A DNA stretch of 64,000 nt from VRUE01 sp033856195 (GCA_033856195.1 JAWVFL010000055.1:90903-154902); one strand, 5' to 3'. Shown: positions 16,246 to 24,055, numbered from the stretch's first letter. Program-made: numbers and translations. Notes: generated by a model from the sequence alone, not told the origin.

Positions 16246-16306
16246 CCGGCTGAGTCCGGTTGAAACCGGCTGAATCCGTGGCCGACTGTGGCACGATTGC
16301 GGCACC
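16246..16306 (+). promoter_or_regulatory. Putative integrase/excisionase arm sites, left end
   Basis: Two direct repeats CCGGCTGARTCCG (16246-16258 and 16266-16278) are followed by TGTGGCAC (16287-16294) and TGCGGCAC (16298-16305), spaced 11 bp. The TGTGGCAC pair recurs near the right end at 21879-21898. Confidence 0.45.
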
Positions 16307-16362
16307 AGGGAAGGCAAACGCTTAACCGATGGGGTGGGTATGGTCGGCGCTGCCGACCGGAA

Positions 16363-17121
16363 TTAAGCAGCTTTCTTCATAGAGCTAAATTCAACGGTTT
16401 TTTCGCCTTCATGTGCCAGTTCGATTCTTCGACGCTCTACTCGGCGCGTGTCTCTGACCGATAGACCCCAAATCGCAGCGACGTAGGGAGCGGCGGCCAC
16501 GGTGAGGATTAGGGGCAACGCGAGCGACCTCAGGGCTTCGCTTTTGTCGAATTGACTCCAAGCCGTGACGATGCTGAGCAGCACGTAGAAAAACATGATT
16601 GCCCCGACCACCACCAGGCCCCTTTCGCCACCCTGACGCAGGGGGTTTAGGTCGTCCCGCTTACTCTTTTCGCCGACGGTCTGAGCGATCAAAAAGAAGG
16701 CGAGGACGGGGAACAGGACCAGCTCAATCGGGAGGCTAAAAGTCTTGAGGTTGACCAAGACCTCCACAAAGACCGTCACCGAAATCACCCCGAGCGCAGC
16801 CGAGGCAAGCCGTGTTCCCTCTCGTTTGATGCAAACCGCGATCAGCGACCAGCCCGCCGTCACGGTCCAGAACAGGGCAGCGAATGCAAGGCCCGGATGC
16901 CAGAAGCCGACCCGATCCAGCAGGTAGAGCACCCCTGCTATGTATGGGATGAAGCCGAGGAACATCCAAGCCAGGCCACTCCTTAGGACCGAAACTAGGG
17001 TCCTGCCGAGGCTTTTAAGTTCGCCAAGGCTCGTGATAAGGACGACGAATAGAAAGACCCCGGCCCAGATCAGAAAGGCCGTCTCACGGCTGTTGAAGGC
17101 GACATCGAACACGCCTTCCAT
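16363..17121 (-). CDS. Multi-pass membrane protein of unknown function
   Basis: A 252-residue protein with about seven hydrophobic segments, starting AFLIWAGVFLFVVLITSL and ending in a basic, polar tail (RRVERRRIELAHEGEKTVEF). NSRETAFLIWAG at the N terminus recalls hypothetical proteins that often sit on actinobacterial mobile elements; this is recollection, not a search. ATG 17121 is chosen because the longer frame adds only an Arg-rich stretch. It is cargo of the integrative element. Confidence 0.7.
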   Translation of the reverse strand: MEGVFDVAFNSRETAFLIWAGVFLFVVLITSLGELKSLGRTLVSVLRSGLAWMFLGFIPYIAGVLYLLDRVGFWHPGLAFAALFWTVTAGWSLIAVCIKREGTRLASAALGVISVTVFVEVLVNLKTFSLPIELVLFPVLAFFLIAQTVGEKSKRDDLNPLRQGGERGLVVVGAIMFFYVLLSIVTAWSQFDKSEALRSLALPLILTVAAAPYVAAIWGLSVRDTRRVERRRIELAHEGEKTVEFSSMKKAA

Positions 17122-17847
17122 GATCGGGGCTGGACCGGCGGCAGACCTCAGGCGGCTACCGCGCCCGTGCCTTCCTCTGCCCATCGCGTCGTTTGCGCAA
17201 GCGCTTTGAGGTCGACCGGGTCAGATCGCACGGATCAGCGTTCGAGCCGTGCAGACATAAAACCTCTTGCGCATGTGGTTGGGACCACTTTGGTCCCTCG
17301 CCGCCCTGTTAGGCATGACCTTTTGGATTTCGCCTCCGCCTCGCCGGACCGCAACTGCGCTTTTTAACTGCGGCGTTGGCAGCTTCCGCCTTACAACCGC
17401 ACAACCACGTGGTTGTGACCACTTTGGCGGCTCGTGTCTCCGTAGGTACATGGAACCTGCCTACGCATCGCCGCTTCGTCCCTCGCTTCGGGGGAGGCTG
17501 CGGCCATCGTTTCGTCCATCACTTCGCGGCCTGGCGAGGCCCAACGTCCGCCAGCGCCCCTCGCAGCGCCGTTTGCGGGCCTGGCGTTTTGCCGACATTC
17601 CTACGCCACCCCCGGTTCAAAACATCAGGTCGGTTGCGACGGTCGTCATTGCCCTCTCGATCTTCTCCACGTCCCTTGCACTCGACGCCTGCGCTACCAC
17701 CTCCGCGCTGGCTCGGCAACGCTTCTGCATCACCTCGGCGACCGAAATCGCCTTGGTGCTGCCAACTCCGCCTCCACAGCCGATCACCGGCTCCGCGCTG
17801 GCTTCGCAGCGCTTCGCCGTCAATCGGTCGCGACCTTGGGGGTCAGC
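17122..17847. other. Repeat-rich non-coding region before the replication-relaxation gene
   Basis: About 725 nt without a convincing gene. Two copies of GTGGTTGKGACCACTTTGG lie at 17275-17293 and 17409-17427. The second overlaps a perfect 18-bp palindrome CACAACCACGTGGTTGTG (17400-17417). CTCCGCGCTGGCTYSGCARC and five more bases recur at 17701 and 17791. Direct repeats and palindromes next to a replication-relaxation gene could be an origin or a regulatory region. Frames read across here are of low quality. Confidence 0.5.
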
Positions 17848-18735
17848 GTGAGTTGGAAGGCGGCAGCAAGCTTGCGGTTCCCCGAGGGGACCGCCGAGGT
17901 CATTGCCTCGCTTGGCGAGCATCGCGTCCTCTCGACCGCCCAGGTGCGCGCGATTCACTTCCCTGATCGCGGCATCCGGCGCGCTCAGCAAGCCCTCGCC
18001 TACTTGGAGCGGGCGGGTCTGATCGCCTATGCCGAAGCGCGCCGCGCTCCCCGCCGCTTGTGGTTCCTGACCGAGCGCGGCGCTGACCTGGCGCTCGACG
18101 CCGGCGAAGTGGAGCGCCGGCCAAAGGTCCTCAGTCCCCAGCAGGCGGCGGGACCGCTGCGCGCCCACACGCTCGGCGTCAATGAGGTCGGGATCAGCTT
18201 CCTGCGCGCGGCGCGTGAACGGGGCGACGATTTCGGCCCGCTCTCCTGGCGGCACGAGGTCGCCCACCCCCTCAACCGTGGTCGCGGCCGCGCTCGCCGG
18301 ATGCTGATCGCCGACGCAGTGCTGAGCTACCTGCGCGCCGACGAGGATCACATCATCTTCCATCAATGCTTCGTGGAGGTAGACCGGGCGACGCTCTCGG
18401 TTGAACGCCTGGTCGCGGAGTTGGCCCGCTACGGCCAGCTTCGCCGCGCTCGCGACAAAGGCGGCGAGCCGTTGTGGCGCAGCCACTATCCGAGCTTCCC
18501 ACCTGTGCTTTGCGTTCTGGCCGGTGCGTCGCGTGAGGCTCTGGTTCGTCGGCGGGACATTACGATCGCGCTGCTGGAAGGCCACCCGGAACTATCGCGC
18601 GCCTACGGCGTGACGATCAGCTTTTGCTTCTTGGACGACCTGAGGAGTCGCGGGCCTTTTGCGCCGATCTTCCGCGAGGTCGGCGAGCCGGATCGGCCGG
18701 TGGACTGGCTGGCGAGGGGCACGGCGATTGACTAA
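17848..18735 (+). CDS. Replication-relaxation family protein
   Basis: A 295-residue protein with an N-terminal winged-helix segment (VIASLGEHRVLSTAQVRAIHFPDRG, then RRAQQALAYLERAGLI) followed by an alpha/beta domain with HTLGVNEVGISFL, SWRHEVAHPL and DAVLSYL..DEDHIIFHQCFVEVDRAT. This matches my memory of the replication-relaxation family (Replic_Relax), found on actinobacterial plasmids and integrative elements and thought to assist plasmid DNA processing. GTG 17848 with an upstream GGGGG is preferred to TTG 17836. Its end overlaps the excisionase-like gene. Confidence 0.7.
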   Translation: MSWKAAASLRFPEGTAEVIASLGEHRVLSTAQVRAIHFPDRGIRRAQQALAYLERAGLIAYAEARRAPRRLWFLTERGADLALDAGEVERRPKVLSPQQAAGPLRAHTLGVNEVGISFLRAARERGDDFGPLSWRHEVAHPLNRGRGRARRMLIADAVLSYLRADEDHIIFHQCFVEVDRATLSVERLVAELARYGQLRRARDKGGEPLWRSHYPSFPPVLCVLAGASREALVRRRDITIALLEGHPELSRAYGVTISFCFLDDLRSRGPFAPIFREVGEPDRPVDWLARGTAID

Positions 18736-18937
18736 GAAGCTCGCCGTCTCGATCCCTCGGATTGCTCTCACTCCGGCAGAGGCGGCGGTAGCCATCGGAG
18801 TTGGCCCGGATTTCTTCGATGCCAACGTGGCACCGGACCTGCGACTGATTCGACGAGGCCGCAAGCGCCTGGTTCCGGTCGCCGAGCTTGAACGCTGGGC
18901 TGCCGAGAACGCCGAGCAAGTGCTGAAGGGGCGATGA
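18728..18937 (+). CDS. Excisionase-like small HTH protein
   Basis: A 69-residue protein: ALTPAEAAVAIGVGPDFFDANVAPDLRLIRRGRKRLVPVAELERW is the typical MerR-like helix-turn-helix of excisionase/helix_turn_helix_17 proteins, which bind element ends and steer the integrase to excision. TTG 18728 overlaps the stop of the previous gene (coupled). It lies 0.9 kb before the integrase in the same direction. Confidence 0.75.
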   Translation: MTKKLAVSIPRIALTPAEAAVAIGVGPDFFDANVAPDLRLIRRGRKRLVPVAELERWAAENAEQVLKGR

Positions 18938-18952
18938 CCCTGGACAAGCTTC

Positions 18953-18958
18953 TAGGCT
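18953..18958 (+). promoter_or_regulatory. Likely -10 element (TAGGCT)
   Basis: TAGGCT ends 7 nt before the ATG at 18966, the same spacing as at host genes. Confidence 0.4.
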
Positions 18959-18965
18959 GCCGGGC

Positions 18966-19166
18966 ATGGCTGATGCCAAAGGCGAGAAAGCACGACGCGC
19001 GGTGCGGGCCGCGCAGGCGAAGTTCAAGCGCGATCAGGACGCGGCTCGGAAAGAGCGCCGCAAAGCATTCGCCGATGCGCAGAGGGCGGGACTCTCGCTA
19101 CGTGACATCGGCGAAGAGGTCGATCTGCACCACACTCGAGTCGCAGAAATCATCCGCGACGAGTAG
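18966..19166 (+). CDS. Small HTH protein
   Basis: A 66-residue basic protein. A coiled Lys/Ala/Arg-rich first half (KARRAVRAAQAKFKRDQ) is followed by a sigma-like helix-turn-helix, AGLSLRDIGEEVDLHHTRVAEIIRDE, so it likely binds DNA. Function within the element is unknown; regulation of integration or of the downstream genes is possible. A strong palindrome lies directly at its end. Confidence 0.6.
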   Translation: MADAKGEKARRAVRAAQAKFKRDQDAARKERRKAFADAQRAGLSLRDIGEEVDLHHTRVAEIIRDE

Positions 19167-19203
19167 CCCACAACTGTTGGGGAAAACCCAACAGTTGTGC
19201 TAC
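19163..19203. terminator. Long palindrome after the small HTH gene
   Basis: Perfect 13-bp arms CACAACTGTTGGG (19169-19181) and CCCAACAGTTGTG (19187-19199) with loop gaaaa, extended by GTAG/CTAC across a two-base bulge. It begins in the stop codon region. With no T-run it could equally be an operator for the XRE-type repressor encoded downstream. Confidence 0.6.
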
Positions 19204-19285
19204 TTTCGGGATTCAAACAAAAGCGGCGACCCGCCGCGCTATGAACGCGACGGGCCGCCTGACCACAAGGAGAGTGATCCTCCTC

Positions 19286-19579
19286 ATGGCTGACGAGAAC
19301 CCTACGGGTCGCGCGTCGCACGATCCCCCTTCCCCGGCAGGGGAGGACAGAAGAACCGAGAGCGCCGTCCTGGCGCTTCTCCTCGATGAACACCCGACTC
19401 GGCTGACGATGGACGAGCTGATCCTTGTCCTTCATGCCGATCCCGAGCGAGGCGATCCTGAGGACGCCGCAGGGCGGGCAGTTCGTGAACTGGTCGGTGC
19501 CGGACTAATGCACCGCGAGGGACGCTTCCTGTCGCCCTCGCGAGCGGCGCTGTACTTCGCTGCCTTGGAAGCGGTCTGA
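19286..19579 (+). CDS. Small winged-helix-like protein
   Basis: A 97-residue protein. After a polar N terminus, ESAVLALLLDEHPTRLTMDELILVL, AVRELVGAGLMHREGRFLSPSRAA fits a winged helix (three helices and a wing). Likely a DNA-binding regulator of the element. ATG 19286 is chosen; GTG 19274 and ATG 19241 are in frame. Its stop overlaps the ATG of the XRE gene (TGATG). Confidence 0.6.
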   Translation: MADENPTGRASHDPPSPAGEDRRTESAVLALLLDEHPTRLTMDELILVLHADPERGDPEDAAGRAVRELVGAGLMHREGRFLSPSRAALYFAALEAV

Positions 19580-19845
19580 TGGATGTCGCGGCGCAGTTCG
19601 GCGACAACCTTGTTCGTGCCCGCAGGCTCGCGGACCTCTCCCAGGACGAGTTGAGCGTTCGGGCCTCAGTTCATCGAACCGAGATCAGCCAGCTTGAGCG
19701 CGGTCTGCGCATAGCCCGGATCGACACGCTGGCGAAGCTCTGCGCGAGTCTCGAAGTCGAGCCGGGCGAGTTGATGGCGGGGATTGATTGGAGTACGGGC
19801 GATACGCGGATCGGGCGCTTCAAGGAACGGACTCCCGATGGCTGA
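19579..19845 (+). CDS. XRE-family transcriptional regulator
   Basis: An 88-residue Cro/CI-type repressor: FGDNLVRARRLADLSQDELSVRASVHRTEISQLERGLRIARIDTLAKLCASLEVEPGELM contains the complete five-helix HTH_3 domain. It is placed directly before and overlapping the integrase, the usual position for a protein controlling integration and excision. The palindrome at 19169-19199 is a candidate operator. Confidence 0.85.
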   Translation: MDVAAQFGDNLVRARRLADLSQDELSVRASVHRTEISQLERGLRIARIDTLAKLCASLEVEPGELMAGIDWSTGDTRIGRFKERTPDG

Positions 19846-21034
19846 GGGCATCCGAAAGCGACACTCGAAAGGTTGCAGCGCCCGCCACGGCGGGCGCTGC
19901 AACTGCAAGGCTGGCTGGGAGGCGTCGATCTACCTGGCGCGTGAGGACAAGCGCGTCACCAAGACGTTCGCCCGGAAGGCCGAGGCCAAGAGTTGGCGAG
20001 CGGAAGCTAAGCGCGCGGCTGACCGGGGAACGCTGCGTGCCACGCCGCAAGATGCTCGGAGCGTGGCCGTAGCTCTGCGGCAGTTCATCGCCGGGATGCA
20101 GGCGGGCACGATTCGTCCGAAGGGCAAAGAGCGCTACAAGCCGAACACGATCCGCTCTTATGAGCGGGCGCTGCGAGTTCACATAGCGCCGTCAGCGGTT
20201 GGCGGAATCAAGGTCGCCGATGTTCGTCGGCGCGACCTTCAAGCCCTTGCTGACGAACTACTAGCTGCCGAGCTTTCGGCTGGCACTGTCGGCAATGTCC
20301 TCAATCCGATTCAGGCGTTTTACCGCCGAGCCGTCGACCGCGACGAACTGACCCAGAACCCATCTGAGCGGATTGACCTCCCCAACGGGGACTCCAAACG
20401 CCCGAAGCGAATCGCCACCCCGGCAGAAGCCGCAGCACTACTTGCTGCCCTCGACCCAGAGGATCGGCCGGTATGGGCCACGGCCTTCTATGCAGGTCTG
20501 CGCCGTGGCGAGCTTCAGGCATTGCGCGTTCGTGACATTGATCGGGAGGCGGACCTGATCGCCGTCGAGCGCGGCTGGGATCAGGTAGAGGGGGTGATAG
20601 AGCCGAAGTCACGCGCAGGGCGTCGCAGCGTGCCGTTGCTGACGATCCTGCGGGATTACTTGGATGCGTATGTGCGCAGGACGGTCCGTAGCGGCGACGA
20701 CCTTGTTTTCGGCCGTACGCCTCAACAGGCGTTCTACGCCTCAACTGTCGATGGTCGGGCGAAGCGCGCTTGGGCGGCGGCGAACAAGCGGGAGCGCGAA
20801 GCGGGGGCGAAGCCTGAGTCCTCTGAGTCTGCGCTGCTGACGCCGATCAGCTTGCACCTTTGCCGCCATACCTTCGCCTCGCTACTGATCGACTCCGGGG
20901 CGAACGCGAAGGCGATTCAGGAGTTCATGGGCCACTCGAAAATCCAGACCACCTTTGATGTCTACGGCCATCTTCTGCCGGGGAGCCGTGATGAGGTTCG
21001 GCAGCGCATGAACGCCTACCTGGCTCGTTCCTAG
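19838..21034 (+). CDS. Tyrosine site-specific integrase
   Basis: A 398-residue phage-type integrase. The N-terminal part has a Cys-rich zinc-like motif (CSARHGGRCNC) and an AP2-like arm-binding fold, then a SAM-like core-binding domain (TIRSYERALRVHI). Catalytic residues: Arg in AGLRRGELQALRVRDID, His-x-x-Arg in HLCRHTFAS, His in FMGHSKIQTT and the nucleophile Tyr in FDVYGHLL. The ATG overlaps the XRE gene. The gene stops about 1 kb before the right repeat. Confidence 0.95.
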   Translation: MAEGIRKRHSKGCSARHGGRCNCKAGWEASIYLAREDKRVTKTFARKAEAKSWRAEAKRAADRGTLRATPQDARSVAVALRQFIAGMQAGTIRPKGKERYKPNTIRSYERALRVHIAPSAVGGIKVADVRRRDLQALADELLAAELSAGTVGNVLNPIQAFYRRAVDRDELTQNPSERIDLPNGDSKRPKRIATPAEAAALLAALDPEDRPVWATAFYAGLRRGELQALRVRDIDREADLIAVERGWDQVEGVIEPKSRAGRRSVPLLTILRDYLDAYVRRTVRSGDDLVFGRTPQQAFYASTVDGRAKRAWAAANKREREAGAKPESSESALLTPISLHLCRHTFASLLIDSGANAKAIQEFMGHSKIQTTFDVYGHLLPGSRDEVRQRMNAYLARS

Positions 21035-21059
21035 CAGCGGTGCCCGATCAGTACGGGCT

Positions 21060-21779
21060 CTAGCCCGCGCGGCGGTTCGTCCCCGGTTCTAGCAGCGAGT
21101 CGTTCCAGGCTCGGACTGCTTGCACCCAATCGGTTAGGAAACCCGGTAGCTGGCTACGGGCCTCGTTTGATGCCGCCAACTCGTTCTCGGTGCGGAGGCC
21201 CGTGACCTCTTTTTTTCGTTCGAGGTCGTAGATCGCATCGAGGGTGTCGGCCGCACTTCGATATTTGACGTAGATGTCGTCGTCTTCGGGGAACCGCAGA
21301 CGCAGTCGAAGCAGCGCGGGCTGTAGCGCGTTGAGCCGAGTGACGGCAATGCTCATCTCCGCCGTGGTGGTGGAGGCCATCTCGTGCCATTTGGCCTCAT
21401 ACGCCGCACGGTGTTCGGAGCCCTCCGGGGCGGCTTCCATTTTGCGACGAGTAAGTTCGGTGACCAGCAGGTTCGAGGCAAAACCGGTGATTCCGTCTAT
21501 CGCGCTGGTCAGCACCTCCGTCACGTCGTCCAAGGCCGCCCGGCTGCCAGTGATTGCTTGCATTTCCCGGTCATGCTGGAGCTGCTTCTCCTGGCGTTTC
21601 TCGGCGGCGGCCATCTCGCGCCGGACGTTTTTCGTGGCAAATACGTAAGCGAGATAGGCAGCGATCAGGATGGCGAGGGGACCGAGGTAGGCGATCAACC
21701 CACCGTCGGTACTGGTGACATGCACGTCGATGGGCCCGCGCGGGGCTTCGAGGGCGAGGCTCTGGGCGGCGGCAAACAC
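21060..21779 (-). CDS. Membrane-anchored coiled-coil protein of unknown function
   Basis: A 239-residue protein with an extracytoplasmic N-terminal stretch, one transmembrane helix (GGLIAYLGPLAILIAAYLAYVFAT) and a long helical cytoplasmic part rich in Glu, Arg and Gln (RREMAAAEKRQEKQLQHDREM). No catalytic motif is seen. It is convergent with the integrase, 25 nt apart, and is cargo near the right end of the element. Confidence 0.7.
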   Translation of the reverse strand: MFAAAQSLALEAPRGPIDVHVTSTDGGLIAYLGPLAILIAAYLAYVFATKNVRREMAAAEKRQEKQLQHDREMQAITGSRAALDDVTEVLTSAIDGITGFASNLLVTELTRRKMEAAPEGSEHRAAYEAKWHEMASTTTAEMSIAVTRLNALQPALLRLRLRFPEDDDIYVKYRSAADTLDAIYDLERKKEVTGLRTENELAASNEARSQLPGFLTDWVQAVRAWNDSLLEPGTNRRAG

Positions 21780-21875
21780 GGGGGCAACCGCAGGCTAGGG
21801 CGGCACTCGGCGGAACGTCGCCCAGGTAGAGCGGGAGAGGGGTGCCGCGCAGCCCGGACCTGTGTTCGTCCGACG

Positions 21876-21900
21876 GACTGTGGCACCGACTGTGGCACGG
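21876..21900 (+). promoter_or_regulatory. Putative integrase arm sites, right end
   Basis: TGTGGCAC at 21879-21886 and 21891-21898, spaced 12 bp in the same orientation, mirror the pair at the left end (16287-16305). Both pairs lie about 80-120 bp inside the terminal repeats. Confidence 0.5.
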
Positions 21901-21973
21901 AGCCTCTCGGCGAGGTCGAGGACAACCCTGGGGACGCGCCAGCGCGCCCGGTATTTGCCTTGCTAGAGCCCCC

Positions 21974-22084
21974 ACAACAGAAAACGCCCCACCGGGGAGG
22001 CGGGGCGCTTCTGGGGTTACTACAGGGAGGAGAGATATGTATCTCTATATATGTGGATCCGTGGGAGGTAGGTGGGTCCTTTGA
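21974..22084 (+). repeat. Right attachment-like repeat (copy C) with micro-ORF
   Basis: ACAACAGAAAACGCCCC (21974-21990), a hairpin CGCCCC/GGGGCG, and the 27-nt core 22009-22035 identical to copy B. The right side continues as in copy A: ATCTCTATATATGTGGATCC. ATG 22037 behind AGGGAGGAGAG reads a 15-residue frame MYLYICGSVGGRWVL ending at 22084; ATG 22050 reads MWIRGR. The right part would be the chromosomal half of attR. Confidence 0.65.
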
Positions 22085-22374
22085 TGCGTCGCGGACACGT
22101 CATCGTGGGAAGCGATGAGCGCCATATGGGCGGCGCGGAACCCAGCCAAAAAGTTTCTTGTTCTGCCCCTTATCGGTTGTCCTCTGCGAATCCTTGAACA
22201 GCATACGAACGTATGTGCGATTGGTGTGTGAGTGCGATCACAGACTCCTCGCGCTTGCCGAGCGCCTCCGCTGAGTTGGCTACCCGGTCTTGGAGCATGG
22301 AATCAGGTGGAGTCAAAGCGTGGTTAAAAACCTGTATTGACGCCTGATTCGGCTCTTGGCCGGTGGCGCGGCGC
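22085..22374. other. Intergenic region between the element and tlyA
   Basis: About 300 nt with lower GC and no convincing frame. It holds a LexA-box-like sequence at 22206-22219. It may contain remains of an earlier insertion. Confidence 0.4.
22206..22219. promoter_or_regulatory. SOS/LexA-box-like sequence
   Basis: CGAACGTATGTGCG differs at one base from the Gram-positive LexA consensus CGAACRNRYGTTCG. The overlapping CATACG-aa-CGTATG is palindromic. No gene starts directly behind it; tlyA begins 168 nt further on. Confidence 0.35.
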
Positions 22375-22380
22375 TACGGT
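22375..22380 (+). promoter_or_regulatory. Likely -10 element of tlyA (TACGGT)
   Basis: TACGGT ends 7 nt before the ATG of tlyA, in the spacing seen elsewhere in the window. Confidence 0.4.
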
Positions 22381-22387
22381 TGCGCGG

Positions 22388-23179
22388 ATGAAGAAGGCGC
22401 GCATAGACGCAGTGCTGGCCGAGCGGGGAATGTTTCCCTCGCGCACGGCTGCGGCGGGCGCCGTGCGAGCCGGCGCTGTTCGCGTTGGCCAGGACGGTCC
22501 GATCGCCCTGCGGCCGAGCCAGCTGGTCGAGCCGGAGGCGGCGCTGATCGTCGACGAGGGGCCGCGCTTCGTCTCGCGCGGCGGGATCAAGCTCGAAAAT
22601 GCCCTGGACTCGCTAGGGCTCGACGTCAGCGGCCTCGACTGCCTCGACGTCGGGGCCTCGACCGGCGGGTTCACCGATTGTCTGCTGCAGCGCGGCGCGA
22701 CTCGCGTGGTTGCCGCGGACGTCGCCTATGGCCAGGTCGACGCGGGCTTGCGCAGCGACCCGCGGGTGACCGTGATCGAGCGGCTCAATGCCCGCGAGCT
22801 CCAGCCCGCCGACTTGCCCTTCGAGCCCGGCCTGGCGACGATCGACGTCTCCTTCATCTCGCTGACCAAGGTGCTGCCCGCCGTCGTGCGCTGCCTTGCT
22901 CCAAGCGGCGAGGTTCTGGCGATGGTCAAGCCGCAATTCGAGCTGGGTCGCGAGCGAGTCGGCAAGGGCGTCGTGCGCGATGCGGGCGACCGGTGCGAGG
23001 CGATTCTTGTCGTGGCCCGCGCGGCGCAGGAGCTCGGACTACCGATCCGCGGCTTTGCCTCCTCCGGCCTGCCGGGTCCCAAGGGCAATCGCGAGACCTT
23101 CGTTTTGTGCGGCGGCGATGGCCGCGAGGTAAGTGATCTCGAGCCCGCGATCGCCGCCGCCGTGGAGGCGGACGCATGA
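22388..23179 (+). CDS. tlyA: TlyA family rRNA 2'-O-methyltransferase / hemolysin-like
   Basis: A 263-residue protein with an N-terminal S4 RNA-binding domain (RIDAVLAERGMFPSRTAA) and an FtsJ/RrmJ Rossmann methyltransferase domain: CLDVGASTGGFTDCLLQRGA is the SAM motif, then DVSFISLTKVLP and MVKPQFELGRE. In mycobacteria TlyA methylates 16S and 23S rRNA riboses and sets capreomycin sensitivity. ATG 22388 fits the S4 start. tlyA-nadK overlap by 4 nt. Confidence 0.94.
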   Translation: MKKARIDAVLAERGMFPSRTAAAGAVRAGAVRVGQDGPIALRPSQLVEPEAALIVDEGPRFVSRGGIKLENALDSLGLDVSGLDCLDVGASTGGFTDCLLQRGATRVVAADVAYGQVDAGLRSDPRVTVIERLNARELQPADLPFEPGLATIDVSFISLTKVLPAVVRCLAPSGEVLAMVKPQFELGRERVGKGVVRDAGDRCEAILVVARAAQELGLPIRGFASSGLPGPKGNRETFVLCGGDGREVSDLEPAIAAAVEADA

Positions 23180-24021
23180 AGACCGCTGTCCTGATCACCC
23201 ACTCGCACCCGCCGGCGGCCACCGAAGCGGTCGCGATCGCCACCGCTGCCGCGGGGGAGGCGGGCTGGCGGCTCGTCGCCACGGCTGATGAGATCGAAAA
23301 GCACAATCACGCGGCCGCCGGGGTGGAGCGAGTCGAGTCGCTGCCCGCCGACCCAGACCTTTGCCTGGTCCTCGGCGGCGACGGCACGATCCTCCACGCG
23401 CTGCGCAGCTTCGCGGGCACCGGCGTTCCCGTATTCGGCGTCAATTTCGGCACCGTCGGCTTTCTCGCCGCGGTCGAGCGTGACGAGGCGGCCGAGGGGA
23501 TTCGCCGGGCGCTGGCGGGGGAGACCGAGGCGATCGATCTGCCGGCGCTGGCGATTGCGGTTGACGGCGAGGAGCGGTTCGCCCTCAACGACGTCAGCTT
23601 CAGCCGCCGACCGCGGGACCGCGTCGCTGAGCTGAGCTACCGGATCGCCGGCGAGGAGGTCGGCAACGTTCGCTGCGACGGGCTCGTCGCCGCCACGCCC
23701 GCCGGATCGACCGGCTACAACCTCGCCAACCAGGGCCCGATCCTCGCCTGGGGCGTGAAGGGCTACGTGGTCAGCTACATCGCGCCGCACTCGCTGACCG
23801 CCCGCGCTCTCGTCGTCGCTCCGTCCGACGTGCTCACGGTCGGCAATGCGGCAGGCCGCGAGCCGGTGGACGTCGCGATCGACGGCGCCCAGGTCGCGAC
23901 GCTGGAACCGGGTGCTGCTCTTGACGTCCGCTTCGCCGATTCCGTCGGCCGCCTAGCCCAGCTCCCAGGCACGAGCTTCTACCACCGCATCAGAGAGAAG
24001 TTCGGCCACCTCGCGGTCTAG
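23176..24021 (+). CDS. nadK: NAD kinase
   Basis: A 281-residue kinase making NADP from NAD. Motifs: VLGGDGTILHALRSF (GGDG), VNFGTVGFLA, FALNDVSFSR (family NE/D) and ATPAGSTGYNLANQGPIL. The ATG overlaps the tlyA stop. In M. tuberculosis the same pair is followed directly by recN; here an MFS exporter gene is inserted between. Confidence 0.95.
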   Translation: MKTAVLITHSHPPAATEAVAIATAAAGEAGWRLVATADEIEKHNHAAAGVERVESLPADPDLCLVLGGDGTILHALRSFAGTGVPVFGVNFGTVGFLAAVERDEAAEGIRRALAGETEAIDLPALAIAVDGEERFALNDVSFSRRPRDRVAELSYRIAGEEVGNVRCDGLVAATPAGSTGYNLANQGPILAWGVKGYVVSYIAPHSLTARALVVAPSDVLTVGNAAGREPVDVAIDGAQVATLEPGAALDVRFADSVGRLAQLPGTSFYHRIREKFGHLAV

Positions 24022-24041
24022 GGCCCATGTCGTCGGTTCTC

Positions 24042-24047
24042 TAGGGT
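24042..24047 (+). promoter_or_regulatory. Likely -10 element of the MFS gene (TAGGGT)
   Basis: TAGGGT ends 8 nt before the ATG at 24056; the gap is too short for a standard leader. Confidence 0.5.
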
Positions 24048-24055
24048 TTCGCCCC

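Larger units (their letters stand above)
16129..22035. mobile_element. Integrative element of about 5.9 kb with tyrosine integrase
   Basis: Direct repeats of 62-63 nt (16129-16191 and 21974-22035) enclose a membrane gene, a replication-relaxation protein, an excisionase-like gene, three small regulator-like genes, a tyrosine integrase and a second membrane gene. Both ends carry, just inside the repeats, paired TGTGGCAC motifs in the same orientation, as expected for integrase arm sites. The element splits dxs from tlyA, which are neighbours in many genomes. No transfer (conjugation) genes are seen, so it is a small mobilisable or cryptic element. Base composition looks lower in GC than the flanks. 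Confidence 0.7.

Noticed and set aside
17617..18585. Long minus-strand open frame opposite the replication-relaxation gene
   Set aside because: Most of it is the mirror of the plus-strand gene, whose protein has recognisable domains. The short tail beyond it (ending near 17617) alone is not convincing.
15293..22035. Repeat copies A and C as the two ends of the integrated element
   Set aside because: A and C differ by a 4-nt gap and several bases in the core, while B and C share an identical 27-nt core plus upstream bases, so B and C fit better.
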